Part shown: positions 12,103 through 22,091 of the stretch, one piece after another
How positions within the stretch are numbered: the stretch's first letter is position 1
Layout: the number at the start of each line of letters is the position of its first letter
Assembly (NCBI GenBank): GCA_963576475.1
Contig: OY754974.1
Location: forward strand, 6,620,974 to 6,684,973
Source of the DNA: Molanna angustata
Taxonomy: Eukaryota > Arthropoda > Insecta > Trichoptera > Molannidae
Reading direction: 5' to 3'
Length of the DNA: 64,000 nucleotides
Translations under genes and position numbers: made by a program
Notes under the pieces: model-generated
Told to the model about the DNA's origin: nothing
What the model saw: only the letters and a program-made list of their open reading frames with translations
Database searches by the model: none

Positions 12103-14300
12103 GATACTTGAAGTTGGTTAAGATCATTATACAGACTTTTGAAATATTTTAGGTCAAAAAAAATTCAATTATGTAATTATATTAATTTATTCAAAAATTA
12201 ACGACAATTTCATACTTAAATATGATCTTACGGTATTTTTTTATTGAATGTAAAATAAGACCAAGATGAGATTATGATCGAGTATTGAATTATAATATTT
12301 TAAAATTAAGATAAGATATGCACGTAAACTATACCATTCTTTAGCTTGTCATGAAGTGGAAGATCGAGGGTCTTAGAGGGTCACATCCAGAAATGGACTG
12401 GTATGAGAACTGTAGAGTAGCTGTTTCGCATTTCCCAGGACAGGGAGGCTTTCTTTATGGTGGTCGTCAACGTCGGGGGGACCTAACAAGACACGAGAAT
12501 AATAAAAAGAAGGACGTATTAATATTGTTTCTCGAGTCCCGCTGGACGAATCAGTTAAACCAAAATGTGATTGTGCTGTTCTTTATCTACCACCACTCGT
12601 TCTGCTTATGGTGATTGTTTTCAGAACTCAAAATATAATTACATAAGAAGATTTCAGAGAACTCTAAAACCTTGCAAACGATGAATTTTAACGTACCCAA
12701 GGGAGCTTGCGCTTTGAGAAAACAATAGATCTAGAATGACTACTGCGTGGGTGTTTTATTGACTACAGTTCATAGACAAATTTTAACTGTTGTAGTAAAA
12801 TATATTATAAAATGTCAACTCCGAAAATATGTATTATTTAAATTATGCGAGTTAGTTGTTTACTTTTTAATCAAAGTACCGGCATGACGTAGTTTCAACA
12901 GACATACAAACATACATACTTACATGGTATTTAATAGATTGTTATCAACCAAGGAGCGTACAGTCATGGCATGATGATCGGTGAATTCTTCTATACCTTC
13001 ACAATACAAGGAACCATGACTATCGTCTGATTCGGCTAGGTAAGTATATATCAATACATATCATTCTCATATTGTGTTCGTGGTTGTGTCCTGCGGTTTG
13101 AGATTATATATCTCTCAGGGGCCATCTGAGTCCAATCTGTACATGACCATGATACCATTGCTCCCATCTTTAATATAAAAAAGTAACTAATACAAAAGCG
13201 AATGGACAGTAAACAAAAACAATATACGTATGTTCATGTGACGTATTGTGGGAATTCAATGTATATGCACTTTGATACAAATAACATTCCAGATCGTTTG
13301 GCAACATACTAACAATGTTGTTACAAAGTTTGAACAATTACATCATAATTTATGACCTAACACATACATTTATAAGAGAGTACGATTTCTTCAATGCTAA
13401 TTTTTTTTTCGCATTTAGGTTTAAGACACAAGTAAAAAACAAAAATTGAATTTAAATAAATCGATTGCTAAATTCCAGTACAGACAGAGTGACATTCATA
13501 CAAGCGAAGTTAAAGAAAATTGATACTTACAAATAACGCCTGAATATTATGCAACATGTATAACAGTCATACTTCTAGTTAAGAGAAACGAAATTTTTCA
13601 AAATTATAAGAATTTCAAATGAACCGAGATAGAAATATAATCATAAATGTCAAATTAAATCAATAAATGAGAATATAAATATCAAATTAAATAAATCAAT
13701 AAATAAGATTATAAATATCAAATGAAATCTATAAATATCAATTTTTCGGGCAATGTTTCGGGCTATCTTTGAATATCAAATGAAATTATAAAAACAGAGC
13801 TGGAAAAGTATTCCTATCCCAGGCTTAGCCATCATTGCATCCAATACTTACATGTATTATATTTTAATACAAGCATCGAGCTTCTAGTGCATTTTTCGCT
13901 TTTATTTATACGTAAAAATTACATAAAAAAATCATTAGGTACTATAGGTACCTACTTCAAAAACATACAATCGAAAATACAATTATGTACTACAAAGGAA
14001 CCTACCTACGAGCAAAAATTAAAAAAAATATGTATATATAATTTATAAGTAGGGACCTACGTTATTAGAAAGTTATATATTTCATGTTGTCATAGCTACG
14101 AATCACCTCCAAAATCTTATATGTTAACAAAACGAGTGGGTTGTGGCCAACGTTATTCCTCACTACCAAGTCACACCACAAAGTAGATATTCAATTAATG
14201 TATGAAAAATTTAAAGCATTTTTATGAAATGAGTTTGTTGAATTATTTATTAATTATTCTTCAATGCCATTTTAAATGTCAAGTTTTAAGTTCCCTGAGT
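12103..14300. other. AT-rich intergenic DNA with local A/T minisatellite
   Basis: Around 13640-13790 a motif like ATAAATATCAAAT(T/G)AAAT is repeated several times. A frame at 12351-12614 has a weak LINE-tail look but is not supported. Confidence 0.4.
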
Positions 14301-14311
14301 TTGGGGTCACT

Positions 14312-14623
14312 TTATGATACTTGACATAGTTCGACTTTAGTTTTTAAAGATTGTTCAATATGCTTGATGTTACAGTATAATTCGTCAAGGGCTTCAATAG
14401 ATTGAAAAGACGGAACATATTCTGGATTTACAGCTATTTTTCCCACATTTAATTCTTCTACAACTTGACAAAATTCAGAACGAATTTTATCTATCGATTG
14501 TATGCGGAACAGAAAATTAGTTTTTTCTTCAGTGATATTTAATGATTTCGACAAGTCATAAGCTTTCTGAATAATTGCAAATAATCTTAGCCGTTTAGCT
14601 TTCAATATTTTTAAAGAAGCCAT
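14312..14623 (-). pseudogene. Short frame resembling the N-terminus of a BEL/Pao-type Gag
   Basis: A 103-codon frame starts with MASLKILKAKRLRLFAIIQK and has IDKIRSEFCQVVEE in the middle and ALDELYCNIKHIE near the end. The amphipathic helical style, the 'SLK.LK.KR' start and the '(A/F)DELY..IK' block resemble the N-terminal part of BEL/Pao retrotransposon Gag proteins, which normally continue for hundreds of residues. Here a stop follows at once and nothing similar continues downstream. It may be a truncated retroelement relic or, less likely, a small host gene domesticated from one. The family call comes from pattern memory. Confidence 0.4.
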
Positions 14624-14793
14624 TATTGATTAAAACAACAATAAAATTAATGAAACAAGAATTTGATTAAGTACTTAGGTACTACAATCAATGTGGGTAT
14701 GTATGAAATATGTAATGTAAATAGCGTATGTATAATGTTAATTTTGTATAAAAATGTATAAATTTGATAAGTAATGTGTGAAAATTCAAGATA

Positions 14794-15111
14794 TGCGGGA
14801 CCAGGGCCGGATAAACGTGTTTTTGCGCCCGTAGCAATATTTTTGAATCCGCCCCCCCCCCCCCAATTTTTTTTGGAATTTTAAATGTAGAACAATTTAA
14901 AATTATGTAAAATCACATCGGGTCTAAAATAACTAAGCAGGATTTTTTACATACACATCATAATGCCGAGCCTCTATAGATAACCGAGCGCCATACCTGT
15001 GAATTTTTGATATTGGTATATGATTTTAGAATTTTAAGCGCCCTTTTTAAGACAACCGCCCTGACTTCTTGTTCCTGATTGTTCTATGATTTATCCGGCC
15101 CTGTTCGGGAC
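14794..15111. mobile_element. Non-autonomous hAT-type MITE with 8-bp target duplication
   Basis: The element spans 14802-15103 (302 bp). It starts CAGGGCCGGATAAA and ends with the exact inverse, giving a perfect 14-bp terminal inverted repeat. Flanks are TGCGGGAC (14794-14801) and TTCGGGAC (15104-15111), 7 of 8 identical, as expected for hAT transposition. There is no transposase frame. It contains a run of 14 C followed by A and T runs at about 14850-14875. Confidence 0.8.
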
Positions 15112-15904
15112 AGACGAACAAGGAATGTGATTTTAATAAGGAATGCGGGAAAATACAAGATATATAACCGAATGAGTACCTAAATCAAGAAACTTCAGAA
15201 TACAATCCCAGCATGATACTAGTTGATAATCTGCATTAAAAAAATAACCTTCAAAATTACGAACTCACCCTTGGGGTAATGAGGAGTAAAAATTATAAAA
15301 TGTATCTAAAAAATTACCGTGTATCATTGTCGATACTATTCTCGTAAGTTATTCAAGACGTCGTTCACAGATGGCGGTAGTGGTATTAAAACGACGTTTC
15401 GATTCGTTATTAAGAGGTACCCAGAGTGTAGATACATACCTACCTGTGGCCGTTATAACTTGATTGTCCACTTCTAATTTTAATACCGGCCTGTATCTAA
15501 TGTAACAACATGTTACAGAGTCACTTTTCTACGGATGAACGACTTAAGTTAAATGATACTCTTGATCCTATTAAAATTTCACACAAATAAATAATTTCGC
15601 CATGAAATCTGCTCTTGGCATAAGATACCTTTTGATTATTATTCTAAGAAAATCTCAACAGTTGCAATTCTTGTTTGTATTAATTCCTGTTTGTGACATG
15701 GTAGTTGAAATATTGAATATATCTTATACAAGAAATATAACAAAAACTATGATATTTTTTTTATTTATAATTATGTCAGTTTAACTCGCAGGAGTGTCTG
15801 TAAATATTGAGGCATTTCAAAAAATAAAAATGATTCAACGATCATAAATTATTTAATTTTCATTTGGACGTAAAAATCAAGGTATGAAAATAAATCTTTG
15901 AATA
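15112..15904. other. AT-rich intergenic DNA
   Basis: No supported feature. Confidence 0.4.
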
Positions 15905-16160
15905 TCATTAGTGTCGTATTCCTCATTTATTGTGGGTCGTGACCATCCTTTCTCCTTGTCATCATGATGTTGTGTATTTTTGTCCTCCATTTCTCCCGAC
16001 ACATCGCCGTCCTCATTGCTCCAACCACTGATCCACCAGTGGCAGCCCGAATCTGGTCCGTCCATCTTGTGGGGCATAACCCTATTCCCCTTCTACCTTC
16101 AACCTTACCCACGACAACCAGCTTCTCAAAGCTATTCTCATTGCGTCTGGCGGTGTCCAA
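15905..16160 (-). pseudogene. Decayed LINE RT C-terminal tail
   Basis: Minus translation reads ARRNENSFEKLVVVGKVEGR, then RGIGLCPTRWTDQI, then CREKWRTKI. 'HV.RR....EKL...GKVEGRR.RG..P.RW.DQI' is a familiar RTE-type RT tail in lepidopterans. Only the tail is present and no catalytic motif remains. A similar block, GEKYTIL followed by a GKIEGR segment, occurs at 43370-43530. Confidence 0.65.
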
Positions 16161-16239
16161 AGAACCGAAGGATATGCTTAAGGCATATGGCGGATATCTG
16201 TCCTCTATCTTTAGCTCCTTTAGGATGGATTTGTTTGTT

Positions 16240-16900
16240 CTTCTTGTTTGGGGCTAGGTTGCGGCCATAGGGGCCTAGCCAGTAAAGTTGGGGGTCAGTG
16301 CCCTCTTCAATTCTTACCTATGGAAGAGCAGGGCAGACGTCTTAATGCCTCGCTCGGCGGTGACTCATCAAACGTGGCGATGAGTAGGTCTGCATCATCG
16401 GGCGATGGAAATCGAAGAACTGAAAGTACTGTCCGGTGGTGTACCTGAAATTCGCCAACATGAGTACTAAGGGGTGGAGGAGCCCCCCGTGATAATTGGT
16501 CGGCACGACCCACTCGGCGGTACCCGAGTTGATGACGAGACAGGTGCAGCTGACGCTGTGCCTGGTGTGGAAATCGAAGAACTGAAAGTACTACGGGTGT
16601 GGCGAAGGCTCCCTGTGGCAGTCTGTTGTTCGTGGAGCTGCTGGGAGGGTAACACCTGCTATGATTCACGGGCCTTCACGAGTATGGTTGGACTCTTAGT
16701 GGCAGTGGTATGAAATATGCATGGTGGTAGTTCTTGTTTCGTCTGACGAGCAGCCGCTCCGGGGATGAACAGAACACTTAGTTCTATAACATTCCCTATG
16801 GAGTGGGGTAGGTGACTGCGACTTTTCCTCTTCTGTCCTTCTCGCCCTCCAGGGAATTCAAAGCATACGTCTCCAGCACCACATTTGAAAGGCGTCAATT
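16240..16900. other. GC-rich island, probably from a retroelement, with an internal repeat
   Basis: Markedly richer in G and C than its surroundings. GGAAATCGAAGAACTGAAAG occurs twice (near 16408 and 16570), each time near GCGGTGACTC/GCGGTACCCG-type sequence, so it holds a partial duplication of about 160 bp. Several open frames on both strands reflect composition. I recognise no protein domain; a LINE 5' region or ORF1 remnant is the likeliest source. Confidence 0.35.
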
Positions 16901-17395
16901 CTTTGCCTTACGCGGGCTTTGACTGTCCATGATTCTCCAGCGGTATGAATATATTGTAGTAAAAATCAAGTTGTTACGCAAAAAAGCACATTTTTTTTAT
17001 TTTTCAATTTGAAACAGAAAAAAATAATATTTGATTTAATAAAGGCGAATCGTAACAGAAGGTACACTACACACACTAGATATTGGGAATAAATTGACAT
17101 ATGGAAAGAATGTTGCCACTTGCACAGGCTTCAAGGCAGTGTGAATAAAATTTTAATTAATTCTGATATTGAAAATAATTTGAAAATATTTGTGTCATGT
17201 ATAGAAAACATGAATCACAATCAATTTATGCGTTGGTTTATTGATATTTCTTAAATTTATAGTTATATTAAAAAAATGTATCAAATACTGTTTATCGAAT
17301 TCATTTGATATATTATTATCATTTTTTTCTTTGCATTCTCTGCATGATTTTCGAATGGCAATATTTTTTTTTTCTAATTAGCCAAACTCCAGAGA
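16901..17395. other. AT-rich intergenic DNA
   Basis: No supported feature. Confidence 0.4.
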
Positions 17396-17399
17396 AACA

Positions 17400-17515
17400 T
17401 GAATCACATTTATTTATTTATTTAATAAATTTATACTTTACATGGAATTGAACCCAGGACCCGACACTGTAGTCAAACGATTAAACATTATCCCACAGAC
17501 CCAGACACAAAAGTA
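17400..17515 (-). repeat. tRNA-derived SINE fragment
   Basis: On the minus strand GGTCCTGGGTTCAATTCC (box B-like, near 17462-17445) follows a degenerate box A region. A (TTTA)n tail lies at 17410-17425 on plus. It is similar in layout to SINE-3 at 11885-12102. Confidence 0.45.
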
Positions 17516-18385
17516 AATTCGATAAAAAAAAATAATAAAAAATCAGATCTACTTTGTTAGATATACATATGTATGTAAGTAGGTACAATAATATCTAAAC
17601 AGGTAGCGAATATATTAATATACCGATTTTATATACACTTATAATGCATCTTGGGGCATTGCTCAGATAAATAAATTCATAACATTAGAATAAAAGGCGT
17701 TGAAAACCCAATTTAAGCACCCGTGAAAAATTACATACAACAAACGTATTGGCTCGCATGATAAAAACTAAAAAAAATGGTCCAAGAAATTATGCAGATA
17801 ACAAAAAATTATCTAGCAAATCTATTCACCAGCGAACAATAAACCGCCCCTTAGGTGGAAAACACAAAATATGGAACTAGGTATGTAAGATATTATATCA
17901 GTTTATTGAATATTTAATTAAATAAAAAAATTTAATTCTAAGCTCTATTATTCAACTGAATAGAAATAATCTGTGTTATTCATACCTCCCTTTAATTCAA
18001 CCCATTTTATTTTATAAGTTGTAAGGATTTTTATAACAATTTAAATCAAAGAAAACAATTACATACTATTACTAATAGCCCCAAACAAAAAACATTTAGA
18101 AAATATAACCATTTAATAAATAACAACAATATTAAATAAAAGTAACCCAATACATTTTTATATAAAATACATAATATTTTATTATTTTGTAAATAGATTA
18201 TGTTCTAAATAGATTGTATAATTTGTCTTAAAAAAATTCAACCCAAACATTTGCCAATTCTTTCAATATTCTTTCAAAATTAAAAAAATAAACCAGCAGA
18301 TAAAATTGAAAGTTATTACAGACAGATATTATATTCTAATAGTAACTAAGTACAAAAACATTATATAATCACACATTCACAATAA
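17516..18385. other. AT-rich intergenic DNA
   Basis: No supported feature. Confidence 0.4.
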
Positions 18386-18389
18386 TAAT

Positions 18390-18610
18390 GTCTAATCTCT
18401 TATCTAAAATATAAAACTATAATATCCTTTCTATAATATATCACTCTATATTATAGTCACTATAATCACTTATTTATAATATGTCACTAATATATATATA
18501 GTCACTATAATCTAAATATAGTCACTATAATCACTAATCTATAAAATATCACTAAACCTAATCTATAAATTGTCAATAAATCACTTATCTATTATATATC
18601 ATTAGAATAT
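18390..18610. repeat. AT-rich minisatellite
   Basis: Irregular tandem units of the type AATCTATAATATATCACT and AGTCACTATAATC repeat about eight to ten times with variable length. Confidence 0.6.
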
Positions 18611-18654
18611 ATTTTTTTATAATCTAAAGTAATAAAGCAATCAAAATGTTAGTG

Positions 18655-18688
18655 TTTGTGTGTGTGTATGTGTGTGTGTGTGTGTGTT
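18655..18688. repeat. (TG)n microsatellite
   Basis: Seventeen or so TG units with two interruptions. Confidence 0.9.
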
Positions 18689-19520
18689 TGTCTCACGCCT
18701 TCTGAAAAACCAAGAGCATCTAAAAATCTAATTTATGTGCGAACGTGTACCTGTATACCTGATGCAGTGTCACGCTAAAAATAATGCGATAAAAATGCTG
18801 AATTTTAAAAATATTTCAATAATTATTTTTTTCATACAAAATTTTCCAAGTCGTATCTGTCAAAAAAGTGTACATTTTGCACGCAAATATCTGTTAGTTT
18901 AAAAGTTAGAAGTACGTATTTACACGAAGAAAATATATTTTCAAGTATAACTTAGCGTTTAAGTGAAAAACATGGTGAATATTTTGTATAATTATAATGT
19001 TTAACTTATTTTTAAAGTAAGCGTTTTGTACATAAACGCCGCCATTTTAATATCTTTTCATACAATATTTCATTTTCCTACCGAATGAATATGTTATTGA
19101 AAATAATAAACCTTTGAAATAAATGTAATTATGAAATAATAAAATGAAACACAAGACATTACAGCAAGTTTTAAGACATATATTGTAAAAATGTGTTTAT
19201 TATTAGTAAAGATATAGGCATAATAAAATTGCATAATTTGTAAATAATATTTGATTTTTCTGACAATTTTCATTTTTATGGCATCGAACAAACCAATGTA
19301 GGTACCTACATATTCAAAAAATGTATCCGAACCATTCGATATTACTTACGTGTTCGAATCGTTTCCATGGCTACAGAAAGAATGTGATATTCAAATAAAA
19401 TTTGTTAGGAATCGAATTTATTTAGAAGGTTGTTGTAGGTAGGTACCTACCTAATACTTTTTACTTACAAATCAACAATAATATACCTATACTGATTTCC
19501 TATAGGAAAATTATTTTATT
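18689..19520. other. AT-rich intergenic DNA
   Basis: No supported feature; TAGGTAGGTACCTACCTA near 19437-19453 is a palindromic string common in this window. Confidence 0.4.
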
Positions 19521-19599
19521 TATTTATTTATCAACCGTTTGTCCGATTATAATGAAACTTTGGTGAATTGTCGAGCGTATGCCCAGGATGGTTTTTGGG

Positions 19600-20205
19600 T
19601 TTAAACTTTTTTCTTATTCTTCTTCTTCTTCGTGTATTTGGTCGTTTTACCTATGAAGGGGGAGTATCCTGGGAAAAGAAGGTCCGACTGTCCCTCCATC
19701 TCTTCACAGGTCTTCCAGGACGGGTTCTGCATATAAACTTTTTTCTTCAACGTGTACTTGGTCATCTTACCTATGAAGATGAACTATCCTGGGAGATGAA
19801 GGTCCAATTTTCCTTCCATCTCTTCGCAGGTTTCTGGATTTAAACTTTTTTCTTCTTCTTCTTCATCGTCTATTTGGTCATTTTACCTTTGAAGGTGGAC
19901 TAACCTGGGAGAAGAATGTCCAATTTTCCTTCCATCTCTTCGCAGGTATCTGGATTTAAACTTATTTCTTCTTCTTCTTCTTCATCGTGTATTTTTGGTC
20001 ATTTTACCTATGAAGTTGGAGAATCCTGGGAGAAGAAGGTCCAACTGTCCTTCCATCTCTTCGCAGGTATCTGGGTTTAAACTTTTTTCTTCTTCTTCGT
20101 GTATTTAGTCATTTTACCTATTAAGTAGAGCATCCTGGGAAAAGAAGGTTCTTTCATCTCTTCGCGGTTCTTCCAGGATGGTTTCTGGATTTAAACTTTT
20201 CTTAA
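19600..20205. repeat. Minisatellite array 1, about 105-135 bp unit, five copies
   Basis: Each unit runs TAAACTTTTTTCTTC(TTC)n, GTGTATTTGGTCATTTTACC, TATGAAG, ATCCTGGGAGAAGAAGGTCC, then TTCCATCTCTTCGCAGGT. The unit recurs five times with variable TTC-run length. The last copy is shorter. Confidence 0.85.
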
Positions 20206-20380
20206 CCGACTGATGGGACGGGATGTAATGAAGGGAAAGGAGGCACTAAAGGGCCTGAAGGGACGGGAGGTATAAAACTGCCTGAAGGGACGGAAGGTAC
20301 TGAAGGGCCTGATGGGAAGGGACGTAATGAGGGATTAAAGGGACGGGAGGTACTGAAGGGTCTGAAGCGGCGGGTCCTGG
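20206..20380. repeat. Minisatellite array 2, G-rich, about 27 bp unit
   Basis: Units of the type GGGACGGGAGGTACTGAAGG, GCCTGAA repeat about six times with substitutions. The plus strand is strongly G-rich. Confidence 0.85.
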
Positions 20381-20384
20381 AGTC

Positions 20385-20885
20385 TAATTCTTTTTTTTCT
20401 TAATTTTATGTAGACCTTTAGGGCAGTTTTTATACAAACTATTTCCTATTGTCTAATTCATCTTCTTCTTCTTTTATGTATACATTTGGGTCATTTTTTT
20501 ATAAAAATTATTTCCTTTAGTCTAATTATTATTCTTCTTCATTTAAGTACGTAGACTTTTGGGAGAGTTTTAATACAAACTATTTCCAATAGTCTTATTC
20601 ATTTTCTTTTATGTAGACCTTTTGGTCAGTATTTATACAAACTATTTCCAATAGTCTAAATATTCTTCTTCTTCTTTTTTGTAGACCTTTGGGTGAGCTT
20701 TTATACAATCTATTTCCAATAGTCTAATTCTTCTATTAGGTATATGTATTTTTACTTATTTTATGTAGACCATTGGAATAGTTTTTTATACAAACTATTT
20801 CTTATAGTCTTATACTTATTTTTCTCTTTTTTATTTAGTCTTTTGGGTTAGTTTTAAGTCTAATAGTCTATTGTGCAGAAATATT
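20385..20885. repeat. Minisatellite array 3, about 65 bp unit, seven copies
   Basis: Unit: (TTC)n, TTTTATGTAGACCTTTGGGT, CAGTTTTTATACAAACTATT, TCCAATAGTCTAATTC. Copies begin near 20398, 20462, 20528, 20597, 20660, 20728 and 20800. They diverge by roughly 10-20 percent by eye. Confidence 0.85.
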
Positions 20886-21330
20886 ATTAACGATATGCAC
20901 ACTTGATGAAAATACATATGAAATGAATGGGATATGGGATGTGACGATATAACCTGCACTAGAATCTTTTCAATACTTTTGTTTAATTAAATTTAAACCA
21001 TTTATATCATCCTATTTTGAATAATTTTCAACACCTAATATTTAAAAATGGGGGTTGTGGCCAAACCAATCTCTTTACAACGTTGATAAACAGTCATATT
21101 TAAAACCATTACGCATAGTCCATGCGAGCAGAAATTGTATAATATATAAAAAAGAATGGGTTGTGGCCATCACTTGAACATTTTACAATACTTAAACTCA
21201 ATCAAATTTCAAACCACTTTTCATAGTCTGATATTGCAAAATAATTGGGTGACAATATTATAAAAACGATTGCTTTTTCTTTCACAATTTTACATTCTTG
21301 GCCAACGGCGGGACATAAAAGCTAGTATAT

Positions 21331-21634
21331 AAATAAAATCTATAAAAAAGTAACTATAATCACACTAGTGATGACAAAATTAAAAAAAAATCTATCAATT
21401 TCATTTTCATGCCTATCTTTTATATAACTAAATTTCATCACTATCTATCTTTTATATAACTAAAACAATCCATGTTCCTGTTATTGGCTTAGGCAGAGAG
21501 TACTGAGCGCAATACACTTATGTATTTGCTCAAATTCATCGCCTCACTCACATTCATACATCTATACATAAAAGGTCGTCTTTTATTTACACTTCTAATT
21601 TATACTTGTTTCGGAAAATTATACCTTCCATCTT
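21331..21634. other. Intergenic DNA
   Basis: AT-rich; a short motif around ATCTATCTTTTATATAACTA is repeated near 21410 and 21445. No gene. Confidence 0.4.
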
Positions 21635-21780
21635 GTCGGCCTACAAAGGTCCGGGTTCGATATCCAGTGAAGACATAGTTTTAAATAGTGTGTTTCAGTC
21701 TGAATCTGTGGGACGATAAACACCAAGAGTCTCCAGAATGTTATAATATTTTATTGGGTGTGTATATTTAAAAAATATAT
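21635..21780 (+). repeat. tRNA-derived SINE-1, copy cut by the LTR element
   Basis: GTCGGCCT, then GGTCCGGGTTCGATATCC (box B), GTGAAGACATAGTTTTAAAT and TCTGAATCTGTGGGACG, then CTCCAGAATG and TTGGGTGTGTAT match the copies at 36233-36520 and 53301-53525. The similarity ends just before the LTR at 21781, so the LTR element landed in or beside this SINE. The box A part is partly deleted. Confidence 0.6.
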
Positions 21781-21995
21781 TGTTATGAAATTAAGTACTA
21801 TTTCTATTTAAATTGAAAATTTAAATAGAAATATTTTGAAAATAAGAACCCAAGAAAAATGAAAATAAAAGATTGAGCAGTGAGTTGAAAAAACTAGAAA
21901 AACCTTGTAAAAATATAAATTGTAGAAATATAAATTGTAAAAAATAAATAAGACTTTGAACCATAATAAAATAAATAAATATAAATTTCGGTACA
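21781..21995 (+). repeat. 5' LTR
   Basis: 215 bp, TG...CA ends. It is AT-rich with no obvious TATA box that stands out from the background. It would carry promoter and transcription start. Identical by eye to the 3' LTR. Confidence 0.93.
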
Positions 21996-21997
21996 TT

Positions 21998-22014
21998 TGG
22001 TGTCAGGTGTGGGG
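21998..22014 (+). promoter_or_regulatory. Primer binding site, tRNA-Leu-like
   Basis: Two bases after the LTR, TGGTGTCAGGTGTGGGG matches the complement of an animal tRNA-Leu 3' end (TGGTGTCAGAAGTGGGA, from memory) at 14 of 17 positions, including the TGG that pairs with CCA. It would prime minus-strand synthesis. Confidence 0.65.
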
Positions 22015-22091
22015 TATAAAAATACCCAAGTATTTTTTGTGTAAAAAAAAATTAATATAAAATAAACTAGTTATTTATAAAGACATTTATT

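Larger units (their letters stand above)
19525..21330 (+). mobile_element. Putative non-autonomous Helitron-like element filled with tandem arrays
   Basis: It begins with ATTTATCAACCGTTTGTCCG, ATTATAATGAAACTTTGGTG, a lead sequence seen at the left side of many insect Helitron-like elements, and ends near 21303-21327 with GCCAACGGCGGGACATAAAAGCTAGT. The final CTAG before T fits the Helitron 3' rule. Between these lie three adjacent but unrelated tandem arrays and a unique tail. No Rep/helicase frame is present. The exact ends are uncertain and a composite origin is possible. Confidence 0.4.

Noticed and set aside
21808..21996. 62-codon frames in both LTRs
   Set aside because: Lie wholly inside the LTRs and are AT-driven; identical in both because the LTRs are identical.
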